Origin: Ascoidea rubescens DSM 1968
Lineage: Eukaryota; Ascomycota; Saccharomycetes; Ascoideales; Ascoideaceae
NCBI RefSeq assembly: GCF_001661345.1
Contig: NW_017962915.1
Location: 124,001 to 188,000, forward strand
Length of the DNA: 64,000 bases
Direction of reading: 5' to 3'
Numbering within the stretch: position 1 is the stretch's first letter; each line of letters starts with the position of its first letter. Below the pieces are notes generated by a model that worked only from the letters and a program-made list of their open reading frames with translations, ran no database searches and was not told the origin of the DNA. A program made the translations under genes and the position numbers. Below are positions 10,553 to 20,116 of this stretch, piece by piece.

Positions 10553-12857
10553 ATGGAGATGCTATACATACCCGAGGTGGAAATGGCTGTGGGTGACAAT
10601 CTCCCAAGTAACCCACAACCAGTTGTATTTAAAGTGGAAAACTTCACCATTGCCAACAACCAGTTGCACCACAGCCAGACCCTGACACACTCTATTCCAA
10701 TCAACATGCCTGATATTCCACTTCCAACAGAGAAGTTTTTTGACTCTCTGCAGTACCAGCCTGCTTCTTACAACAACAATTTAAGCCAAAAAGACGAGTA
10801 TTTGCAGACCATTTTTGATCCTAATGGTGAGAGGAAAATATCCAAAAATGGGTACTTGTTTGACTACCCAAATAAACAGTTTGTGGTCTCGACTTTTACA
10901 TTGCCTGGAAGAGGGAAAAAACTATATTGCATGGCTGCTGATATTTCAAAAGAACTACAATTTAGAGATTCCTACTTATTTTTGCACAAGAACAAATCCT
11001 TATTGAAATATACAACCACTGATCAGGATAAACAGTTCCTAATAAAAGAAGGGGTCTTGCAAAATGTATTCAAATCAAGATCCATTGGAGTGATTACAAT
11101 TAGATCGCTATACTTGATCTATGGAGCAAGATTAATTAAAAATGGCAGAAGAATAGTTGATGATTATTGGGAAGATATGGCAAGACAAAAGGGCTTCACT
11201 GAAAATGATCCTGTTTACAACTATACCAACGAAGAAATGATAAAATTGGGAAAAATGGAACCATTTCCTTCTAAAATCTTATCTACTTCAAATGCAATTA
11301 ATGCTCTCAACCAATCAAAATCTGCAAACGCCATTTTAAATAACGATTTGTCCTCATACAGCAGTCCAAATAATTTAATGGGTATGGATGGCAGCTATTT
11401 GTCTAAAAATTCCTCATTTGATGACAGAAATCGATTCTTAGCCACTGGCTCTAACAACAGTTTTATTGGTAGTAATAATAAAAATAACAATGCTCTTTTA
11501 TCACAACTAAACATGCTTTCAAATTCAAGATCAAATTCTTCAAAGTTTTCTTTGCCCATATCCAACCCTATTTCTCTAACTTCGCTAAATTCCTTTTTCC
11601 CTTCAAGTAGTCAGTTCATTAAATCTCTTCCCCATTTTTCAAATAAACACACTGCAATACACACAAAGAAACACAATCTTTTAATTAATGGTGCATTGGC
11701 TGATTCCTACAATCTCTCTTCTTTAATAAATCATTCAAAATATAAGGAATACTCTTTTCCTTTTATCTTCAAATTAAACTACCAACAAAATGAATATTTG
11801 AAACAAAACTTAATTGCTTTAGATCCTACTTTGGAAATCCGTCAAAATTATTTGTTATCATCCGGAGTTTCAATCATCCCATTGGGTTCAACTCTTAATC
11901 CTCCCAATTTCAACTCAATGACATCAAGCTCAAAATCAATTTCTGTCACTTCTTCACCTTTAACACTCGCTCAACAGCGTTCACTAATTACCTCTCCTGG
12001 TGGCTCCATTCCTCAATCAATTCCAACTTCATTATTGAATGGCGAAAGTTTAATTACTGCCACTGGCGAGGGTCAATTGTTTTATATTGGTTGTATCCAA
12101 GGTCAGAACATTCTTGGGGGAATTGATTTGCTAAAAGATTTGAGTATGCCCAGTTATGAACTGGCTTTAGAAAGTTTGAAATTGTCTCATAGTTTCTATT
12201 TATCTGACGAAAATGAAAAACTTTCATCAAGAAAATCAACTACACCTGAATCGTTTCAACAACAAAACAAGCACCTTGAAACTGTTTTAAATAGTAATAA
12301 AAAAGCAAGATCCCAGACCCCACCTAATTTTTCAGCTTCTAATTCTCCAAATCTCTCTCATGCTCACAAAATTAACAAAAATTTATCTTCACCCATGACC
12401 AAAAAAGATAGAATGCTTCAGAATTTGTCTGATACATTTTCTCCTCAGTATTCCACTAATAGTAAGATTTATCAAAACAATTCTGATAATAACCATCACA
12501 ATCATCATCACAACCATAACTACCACTATCACCATCATAACCATCATTCAAAAGGTGGGGCAGGATTACAAGAAATTCTTCTGAATCTACCAATCACAAC
12601 AGATTCTCAATTGATTAATCATAAGAGTAACATTGGTTTGCCGTTTTATGATTTACGATATATTATTCAAAGATTAATAGAGTTACAGCATGATGATTAT
12701 TTTTATGATATACAAAGTTTGAATTTGAAATCAAATACTGATGAAAATAATACGTTGCATATTTCAGAGAATAATGAATCAAGTTTAACTGGAACTCCAA
12801 TTTCTAATATAGACGACAGTGGAATAAATGATTTGAAATCTGATATTAATATAGAAT

Positions 12858-12897
<40 letters not shown>

Positions 12898-14146
12898 TTC
12901 AAGCAATATTGATGATATTGATGAGGCTGGTATTAATAATCTTAGTGAAAATCTGAGCATAAATGTTGATTTGGATGTTAATATGAATAATGTAGACAAT
13001 GATTTAACAGAAAGTAAAAATAATTATGTAAAAGAGAAAGAAAAGGAAAAAGAAAAGGAAAAGAAAAAGGAAAAAGAGAGTGGTAATAACCATATCTTTT
13101 CAATAATCGATCATAAAGATTTGCATCTCAAACCCAAAGCTACAAGAGGTAAGTTCAGTAATTATGAATACCAATTAATCGGTAGAAGATCCAAAAAAGA
13201 AAAAATTAAAACTTTAGAAAATGAACATAATACAGTGGTAATAAACCAAACTCTCACAGATTTCAACAAAGTTCGTCAGAAGCAATGGAGATACTATTGG
13301 TTTCAGCGAACTGGTGGATATGAGTTGGTAAAAAAAAACATTAAGTATAATGTCAAAGAGGAATTAAAAATCAAATTGAAACAAAAAGAGATTGAGAAAT
13401 TAGCCAAGGCAAAAGAAAAAGAACTTGAAGAGTCTACTAAACTAGAAGGAGCGAAAGTGAGTATTCTGGGATCAGATGTGGTTGTTACTAGCGATAACAA
13501 AGACTCAAAAAAAGAAAATGATGAAGATGAATATGAAGAAAAAGAAAAAGATGATACCAAAGAAATTAAAGATTTGGAGGACATGTTAACAAATTCCAAG
13601 AATAAAAATTATCCCAATTTGAATATTCAATTTGACATAGATAACCTTGATCTAGATGTAGACTCAGATGAGGAGGTGATACATAGTCAAGTGCAGCCTC
13701 TACCAACCAACTATTCGCTACAGCCATTTGAAGTGGAGAAGCTAAAGCAGGAGAGAAGAAGATATGAAAAAACAATTAGAAAGGAAATAATCAGTGATTT
13801 AGCTGAAAAAAAGAAGAATGAGGAGCTAGAAACCGAAAAAGCAAGCGCTGACAATAAAAATAACAATGAGAATCAACTAAAAGAAGAAAACAAACAGAAC
13901 AGCGGTATGGAGCCAGCTGCCACGGTGGAACAGGAAGTAAAAACAGGAGAACAAACAGAAGCAGCGGGAGGAGAAGCAGCAGCAGCAACAGCAGAAGCAA
14001 AGACCCCAATCACAGTCCACATCACAGGCACTGAGATCATGGAGGAGATGAACAAAAGAGTGCAGTTTCAGCAGATGCTCAGAATCAACAAGGTGAAGCG
14101 AAGAAAGCCCAATCCGAACAACATCAACTGCTGCAACATCAGATAG
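10553..14146 (+). CDS. SWP82: Rsc7/Swp82-family chromatin-remodelling subunit, long form
   Basis: 1197 residues from ATG 10553. The conserved family domain spans about residues 80-215: DEYLQTIFDPNGERKIS, NGYLFDYPNKQFVVSTFTLP, GKKLYCMAADISKELQFRDS, SIGVITIRSLYLIYGARLI and NGRRIVDDYWED. The same blocks occur in the RSC7 gene at 22.7-24.4 kb, so the two are paralogues. Rsc7 belongs to RSC and Swp82 to SWI/SNF in S. cerevisiae. RSC7 is clearly the other gene, so this is most simply the Swp82 counterpart. Unlike Swp82 (about 620 residues) it has a long low-complexity extension: a His-rich run (about 645-665), poly-Asn (about 768-781), Lys-Glu repeats (about 825-843) and an acidic, Ala-rich end. 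Membership in SWI/SNF is inferred. Confidence 0.8.
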
Positions 14147-14352
14147 CGCTTTGGTGGAAGAGATGGTTTTGGTGACTGTGGTGCTTTTGTGTCACCTGGA
14201 AGCTGTTTGAGTGGCATCTGAAAGGAGTGGAGGGGGCCATCAAACAGGTATTTAAAGCACTACGTATAGATCTGTTTTCCAATTTTTTTATTTTATTTCT
14301 CTTTATATATCTCTACCAGATTCTTTTTCCATTTCCAACAAAGGTCAATGCA

Positions 14353-16297
14353 ATGTTTTTAAGAGAGAAAACCAGAAATATTTTGAATAGAATACAAGGG
14401 ATTCATCCATTGATTCTTCTCGTTCTAACTTTAACTGGCGCTTGTTTTTTTTTCGTAGCAACGTTTTCCAGATCTTCTGTTCAAATTGATAGTGATCGTT
14501 TTCAGCTTGCTCGTTCAAAGGCCTTTTCTAACATTATCAAATGCTCTGAATCAAAAGACAGTCTTTTTTGTTTTCAAAAGTATCGGTCAAGCTTGGAAAA
14601 TGAAGCAGAATATACCATCTCAAGCTTCTCAAAAGTTCAGCTAGAAAGGTCAGTTTTAACTAATTCCAATCTTTTTAAGCGCCAATATAAAAACAATAGA
14701 AACAATAGAAACTAAAAACTAACCATTTGCAATTTGACAATCTATATTTACTTTATATCGATCCAGTTGTCTTGATGTAGTATCACAAAATATCAATGAT
14801 TTAGCGCTACTCTTGAATATTCAAACTTGTTTTCATCAAGCAGATATTCTTGATCGTGCCAATGAATTTGCTGCTGCTGCTTCTCCTAGGCTCAGTTGGC
14901 TTGGTCTTGTTGGTATCTTTATTAGTCTTTTTATCCAAGTATTCATTGCGTTGCATTCTTTTATTACATTTATATTGAGAAACAAAGAAATGGAAAAAAG
15001 CTATAGTAACATTCATGCTTTAAGTCAAAATTTTGAAGTTTTAAATGACAGACAAATTAATTTTTATAAATCCTTAACTGACCTATCGACGAATATCAAA
15101 TCAGAAACCAGAAACTTACAAGGAAGACTCAATCGTGGTGGAGATGTTAGAAGGGATTTTGAAAAATTGAATCAAAAGATTGAAGAAAGTTGGGTTGAAA
15201 TACAAGAATTAAAGAATGCAATCTCAAATGCTGTTAATAATAACAACAGCAGCAACATTAATAGTGGTAATATTATTAGTAAAACCAATAATAATAGTCT
15301 TGTTAATAATAATCTTGGTAATCTTGGTAACCTCAGTAATCTTAATCACTTCAACTACTTGATTTCTAATGATCCTCCCATTTATTCCCCAAGTGGTATT
15401 GGAAAGATTAAAAGTGCATCAATTCAAGATACTGACAATAAATTGGTGTATCCAAGATACTATTCAAGATCATCTAATTTTGTAAATGTTAGACAAAATA
15501 AGATCAGCTCTAACTCAGTTAGTGATAGTAAAATTGATATGAACCCTAAGAAACCAACAAACAGTGAGTCAAATAAAGTTGAAATTAAGAGTATTATAAG
15601 CAGAACAATTGAAATTGAAAATAAAAATAAAAATAAAAGTAAAAATGAAAATGAAAATGAAAATGAAAATGAAAATGAAAATAATATTCCTAATCCACCA
15701 TCACCTTCAATTCAAGCAACAGTGGATGGACAAACATTTGATCTAACTACTCAAGAAGGTCGCAAGAAATGGTGTGAATACATTCAAAATAATCCCAAAA
15801 AGATTAAAAATGAGATATGCCAGGAAAATGATAAGCCAGATAATAAGCCGAGTGATAGGGAAAACTACAATGTAAATGACAAGGAAAGGTTCAAGATAAA
15901 TGATAAGGTGGAAGATGGAAGTTATAATAAAGATTACCAAAAGATCGCCAGTAAGGAAAACATTGATACAAATTTTGACGGGTTAAAAGGCAGCAGCAAC
16001 AGAAAGAATGGAAGTCAAGTCAAAGATAAGATTGTAGTTGCTAAAACTATCCTTGGAGTGTCGGATATTAATCTAGAAAATGTGTTGAAGACGGAAGATT
16101 CAGAAGCAGACTTAAAAATAGGAATAACTCCAGCACTTCTTGATGAGTTGAACATCTCCAGGTTTGATAAAAATGGGAAACCTTTTCGCCGTCTCTTTAT
16201 TCCTGGAAGGGGATGGATCTCAGCTAAAAAATTGGAGGAGGACAACCCAGAACTCGGAGCAAATTTGAACACCAACACGCTACAGTTCGGTACCTAA
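14353..16297 (+). CDS. Unrecognised double-spanning membrane protein with Cys-containing loop and coiled coil
   Basis: Proposed join 14353-14648 and 14767-16297, 608 residues. The two open frames begin with GTG and TTG if read separately. A GTCAGT donor and a CCAG acceptor, with AAACTAAC between, join them in frame and give LESCLDVVSQNINDLALLLN across the junction. Layout: short basic N-terminus, membrane segment 1 (about 19-40, PLILLVLTLTGACFFFVATF), a loop of about 100 residues with five or more Cys, membrane segment 2 (about 135-160, LGLVGIFISLFIQVFIALHSFI), coiled coil (about 165-245), an Asn-rich low-complexity region and a C-terminal block with PFRRLFIPGRGWISAKKLEE. The cysteine loop between two membrane spans suggests a lumenal or intermembrane domain. 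I do not recognise the family. Confidence 0.65.
14649..14766 (+). other. Intron in the membrane-protein gene (inferred)
   Basis: 118 nt. Donor GTCAGT, branch-point-like AAACTAAC near 14710-14717, acceptor CCAG. It is the donor-acceptor pair I found that fuses the upstream and downstream frames without a stop. GTCAGT is not the usual GTATGT, so this intron is less certain than the other four. Confidence 0.6.
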
Positions 16298-17994
16298 GGC
16301 AGTCACCCCCTATACTCACCTCCATTTTCATTCTCTCACCTCCGTTCTCACCTGTGTTTTCTTTTTTTGCTTTTGGACGAATCAAAAGGGATTGGTATTG
16401 TGGCAGTCTCCTTTCCTTTTTTTTCTTTTTTAGATTTCGTTTGAGTTATTCTTGTGATTTTGTTTTTTGGGCAAACACTGTTTTGCAAGTTCATAGTGGC
16501 ATTGATAATTGAACCACACTATGTGATAATCTTCTCTGGTTTCTCAGCCCTAAATAAATGCCATTTTGCTTGCTTTTCTCTAAAAACGAGGTGAGCTGGT
16601 CCTCCACACTAGTCGCACAGTAGCAAAATGAGAAAAACGAGGTTTCCATGGGGCACAGCACCACTTCTCTCTTTCTTAAGATTCACACTGAACAGCACCC
16701 TCAAGTAGCACCCCGTTCTAACAAAAATACCAAGATAAAATATGAACAGATCCCGAAAAGAAGGGTGATTCTGCGCTTAGACAAAACTTTATTTGGAGGC
16801 GCTAACGGTCCCCGTCTTTTGCTCTTCTGTGCAAAAACAGATTTAGAGGGTATCGTTTTTGTTAGTGCAGAGGGTGTTGGATTCTATTAGCCATTTGTTT
16901 TCTTCAAAAAAATGGGGCAGCTGCAGTCTCACGAATCCCTGCTAGGGCTGGGAGCATTTGCAGCTTTCCAGCTTTGTGTGCAAAAGTTCCCAGTCCAGCT
17001 GTCGGAGTAAATGGGTCTGGCAGATACTTGAGACCTTTTACGCCATGCGCTCCAAACAGCCTCCTACCAGAAAAATTTCTTCAGTTTGTCTTTGCAATTA
17101 TCAATGCTCTCGCTTTTTCGTTTGGCTTTAGAGGTTAGGTAACAGCCTTGCGAGTAATTCCAAAGGTTGGATGAAAAGCAACAACAGATGCACTCACGTC
17201 GGACTTATTGAATTTTCGGAGCTCTTCTTAAACGGACTCCGCGCAATTAAATTGCGATTATATGAATACATGTTGAGGTAAAATATCCACCTTTAGATTT
17301 CGGACGTTCTTTGTGTTAGCGAACATGCTCGCTATCTTTAATGCGCTCTATCTCACAATCAGACAAAACTTTTATGCTATGGGGAAAAAGAAAGAAATTT
17401 CTGAAATCACATTGGACTAGTGGATCTGATAACCACCAACAAGGTGCTGTGAGACCATTTGCTTTCCTCGTTATCCTTTTTCAGTCTTTGGGTTGGGTCT
17501 GAATGGTTGCTAAAAGAAAATCAAGCCAGAAGTTACCGAGCAGTGAAAGAGTGAAAGAGCGTGATTGAGATATTACCAAAGAAATAAAACTCTCGCCAGT
17601 GGGGATTTGAAGAAAATGAACACCAAATGGCCATTTGCAGGGACCAATCACGGAGCGGTGTATAGTAAGATGGCTCATCAAACAAAAAGCTTAAGGGCAG
17701 ACATTGTAGAATCAGCAGCAATGGTATCATTCGCGACACCAATCGGCACTCGTTTCTTTTACTATTATTTGAACTCTCTTACTCCGGCGGGCTTAAGCAT
17801 AGCGAGCAGTGCTCCAGGACACCTTGTTCGCCACCGAGAACTCCTTCGGGTCCGATCGTTTCTTGCTGCAGAGATATGCAGTCCTGCTAGAACGGTGGTG
17901 CACTAACCTCCAAAATTATCGCACTCAGCTATCGGACGCTCTGGACGTAATCACAAATACGCAGATGCTAATTGAATTGTTTGGCATGGACTGG

Positions 17995-18002
17995 TATATA
18001 AG
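17995..18002 (+). promoter_or_regulatory. TATA box candidate for the SUT1-type gene
   Basis: TATATAAG, about 340 bases before the ATG at 18339. Confidence 0.45.
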
Positions 18003-18255
18003 AATATAGGAATACTCGCATTTCATCAGCCCTTTCGCTGTGTAGTCTTTTCAATAAAAACCACCTTGTTGATTGATAAAATAGCTCGCACCGATAATAA
18101 CTATCCCTACCTTTTATCTCCATATACCTTCATGGTTATCCTATAATCAAATCATTCTATTACTTCCAATATAAATAAAGCGATATCATCTTGTATTTCT
18201 ATCTAGATATCTCTTTTTTTTCTATCTTTCTTGGTAGCACAATTAGAAAATAATA

Positions 18256-18304
18256 CAATCTACAATCTACAATCTACACTGATACACTGATACACTGATA
18301 CACT
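18256..18304 (+). repeat. Short tandem repeats in the SUT1-type 5' leader
   Basis: CAATCTA repeated three times followed by ACTGATAC repeated three times, ending 35 bases before the start codon. Confidence 0.85.
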
Positions 18305-18338
18305 AATTCCCTTGCATTTTTCTTTTTTATCAATAAAA

Positions 18339-19844
18339 ATGTCTCACTGCTTCAACCACCACATAAACTCGACTTTGATCTCTTCAAAGCCTTTACTTCA
18401 CTATCATCACAATAACAATAGTATCAACGATTCCCACGTTTTTGCTCAGACAAATATCAAAACTTCATCTTCAACCTCAATGTTCACAACAACCTTGTCT
18501 TCTCAGAATCATTCAATCACAAAAAATTATAATACTACTACTACTACTGATTATAATAATGATAATGATAATAATGATAATAATGATAAAAAGAGAAAAA
18601 CTATACCCGTCTTATTGCCCTCGCTAGGTAGCACTTTAAATAACTATCACTACTCTGATAACAGCGAAAACTTTTCAAATCTGGAAATTCCATTTTCTTT
18701 AAGAAAATCCAAATCCTCATTTTATAATAAATACTCAAAAAACATTGAGTTACCTCCCTTAAGATCAATTACTCCCCTAAAACACAACATTGAAAACACC
18801 AATAATCAATTTAGTTATACTAATTCTCCTTCTCCAAATAATTTGAACATCAAATTAAATGACCATTCTTCATGCTTGAACGCAACCCAACCTACCTCAC
18901 CTCTTCAGAACAACTCAGATCTAACTACAATAACCATCACATTGCCAATAAATTCTAACTTATTCAAGAATATCTCCCCTGGCTCTTTTTCTGACAATAA
19001 CAGTCTTAACAATATAATAAATGATACAATAATAAATTCAGTCAAGCAAGCCACAACTCAAGCTGCTAACCACATTTTTAATTTTTCAAACAATAACACC
19101 TCTTCCAAATTTGAACATTCAACTACTCACAATAACCAATCAGAAATACAGCAAAATGGTTTGCATCCAAATCAAAATAACCACCTTACCACTGATACTA
19201 AAAACATAGATGACATAAACAGCAACAACAACAACAACAACGGTAATGGTAATATTAATATTAATGCCAACGCAAATATCAGCAACAATATCAAACCAAA
19301 CTACCTTAACCAATCTCACTGCAAAAAGAAAAGACAAAGAGTTGGCCCTTCTTGTGATTTGTGTAGATCAAGAAAAGTCAAATGTGATGCTGAAATCATA
19401 GTCATTAGAAATTTAAATCCCACCTCAAATCAAAAAAATACCAAAATAAAATCTGACAACTCAGAAACAGAAAACAATGAATATCAAGTGATAAAAAACT
19501 TCAATCTCAAAGACTACAATTTGACTGAAAAAGAGTTGCAAATGATCTACGACAAATACAACACTGCTAAAAAGGAACAGTTTCACCTAACCTCTTCCAT
19601 CTCTGGCATGATCACTCCCAACGCATCCCAGACCTCCTCTCCAAGACTAAATGGCCTTGGAAATGGCCTTGGAAATGACGCTGAATACGATGAATACAAT
19701 GGCTACCTCTACATCAAAACCCAAACAAAGCTCATCAGATTCAAGCCTTGCAATGCCTGCACCGCTAGAAGCGTCAAATGCTGCTTCTCCAGAGGCTTTA
19801 CCAGAGAGGACATGGTGAACAACAACAAGAGACGCAAGCTATAA
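18339..19844 (+). CDS. SUT1: Sut1/Sut2-type zinc-cluster transcription factor with long spacer
   Basis: 501 residues from ATG 18339; the longer frame opens at TTG. Sut1/Sut2 proteins control sterol uptake and related genes. The Zn2Cys6 domain is at the C-terminus and is split. The first half is KRQRVGPSCDLCRSRKVKCD (Cys 339, 342, 349). About 120 residues later comes the second half, IRFKPCNACTARSVKCCF (Cys 471, 474, 481, 482), then SRGFTREDM and a basic end. GPSCDxCRSxKxKC and the trailing SKGFT-like motif are what I know of Sut1-type proteins, which also have an enlarged spacer. The N-terminal 330 residues are Asn/Ser-rich. The exact orthologue (Sut1 or Sut2) cannot be decided. Confidence 0.75.
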   Translation: MSHCFNHHINSTLISSKPLLHYHHNNNSINDSHVFAQTNIKTSSSTSMFTTTLSSQNHSITKNYNTTTTTDYNNDNDNNDNNDKKRKTIPVLLPSLGSTLNNYHYSDNSENFSNLEIPFSLRKSKSSFYNKYSKNIELPPLRSITPLKHNIENTNNQFSYTNSPSPNNLNIKLNDHSSCLNATQPTSPLQNNSDLTTITITLPINSNLFKNISPGSFSDNNSLNNIINDTIINSVKQATTQAANHIFNFSNNNTSSKFEHSTTHNNQSEIQQNGLHPNQNNHLTTDTKNIDDINSNNNNNNGNGNININANANISNNIKPNYLNQSHCKKKRQRVGPSCDLCRSRKVKCDAEIIVIRNLNPTSNQKNTKIKSDNSETENNEYQVIKNFNLKDYNLTEKELQMIYDKYNTAKKEQFHLTSSISGMITPNASQTSSPRLNGLGNGLGNDAEYDEYNGYLYIKTQTKLIRFKPCNACTARSVKCCFSRGFTREDMVNNNKRRKL

Positions 19845-19971
19845 CTCTATTCCACATACCCATTGCACTATGTAGTTTGTACCACTAATCTATACTATAT
19901 CTCACGCCCTTTACCACTTCTCACCGCTCCTCACCACTCCTCACAAAACACGCACCAGAATCACCATCATA

Positions 19972-19977
19972 CACGTG
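19972..19977. promoter_or_regulatory. CACGTG element 1 upstream of RSC4
   Basis: Palindromic CACGTG (context ACACGTGAT), about 145 bases before the RSC4 ATG. Confidence 0.45.
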
Positions 19978-20020
19978 ATTTACGGCAATCGAAGTCTATC
20001 TGCCGCCATTTGCCGTGGAT

Positions 20021-20026
20021 CACGTG
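20021..20026. promoter_or_regulatory. CACGTG element 2 upstream of RSC4
   Basis: ATCACGTGC, about 96 bases before the RSC4 ATG, a second E-box 49 bases after the first. Confidence 0.5.
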
Positions 20027-20116
20027 CCTCCAGGACGTTCTAGATGGCTGTTTTTTTTTCTGGAGCTGCATTTTGATTCAGCTCTCCAACTCCACTCAGA
20101 ACTGTTGTTGCTCAAC

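Larger units (their letters stand above)
16298..18338. other. 2-kb gene-free region upstream of SUT1-type gene
   Basis: 2041 bases without a convincing gene; the longest frames (about 80-115 codons) have no recognisable sequence. Composition from 16.5 to 17.9 kb is richer in G+C than nearby coding DNA. TCGGA occurs at 17002, 17199, 17216, 17300 and 17932, and CGGACTCCG at 17233-17241. Such CGG words are typical zinc-cluster factor targets. TATATAAG lies at 17995-18002. Tandem CAATCTA and ACTGATAC repeats occupy 18256-18304. A long upstream control region fits a regulated transcription factor; an undetected non-coding RNA is possible. Confidence 0.5.

Noticed and set aside
16648-17906. Frames of 80 and 113 codons upstream of the SUT1-type gene
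   Set aside because: The first has no family resemblance and the second opens at TTG; both look like chance frames in GC-rich non-coding DNA.
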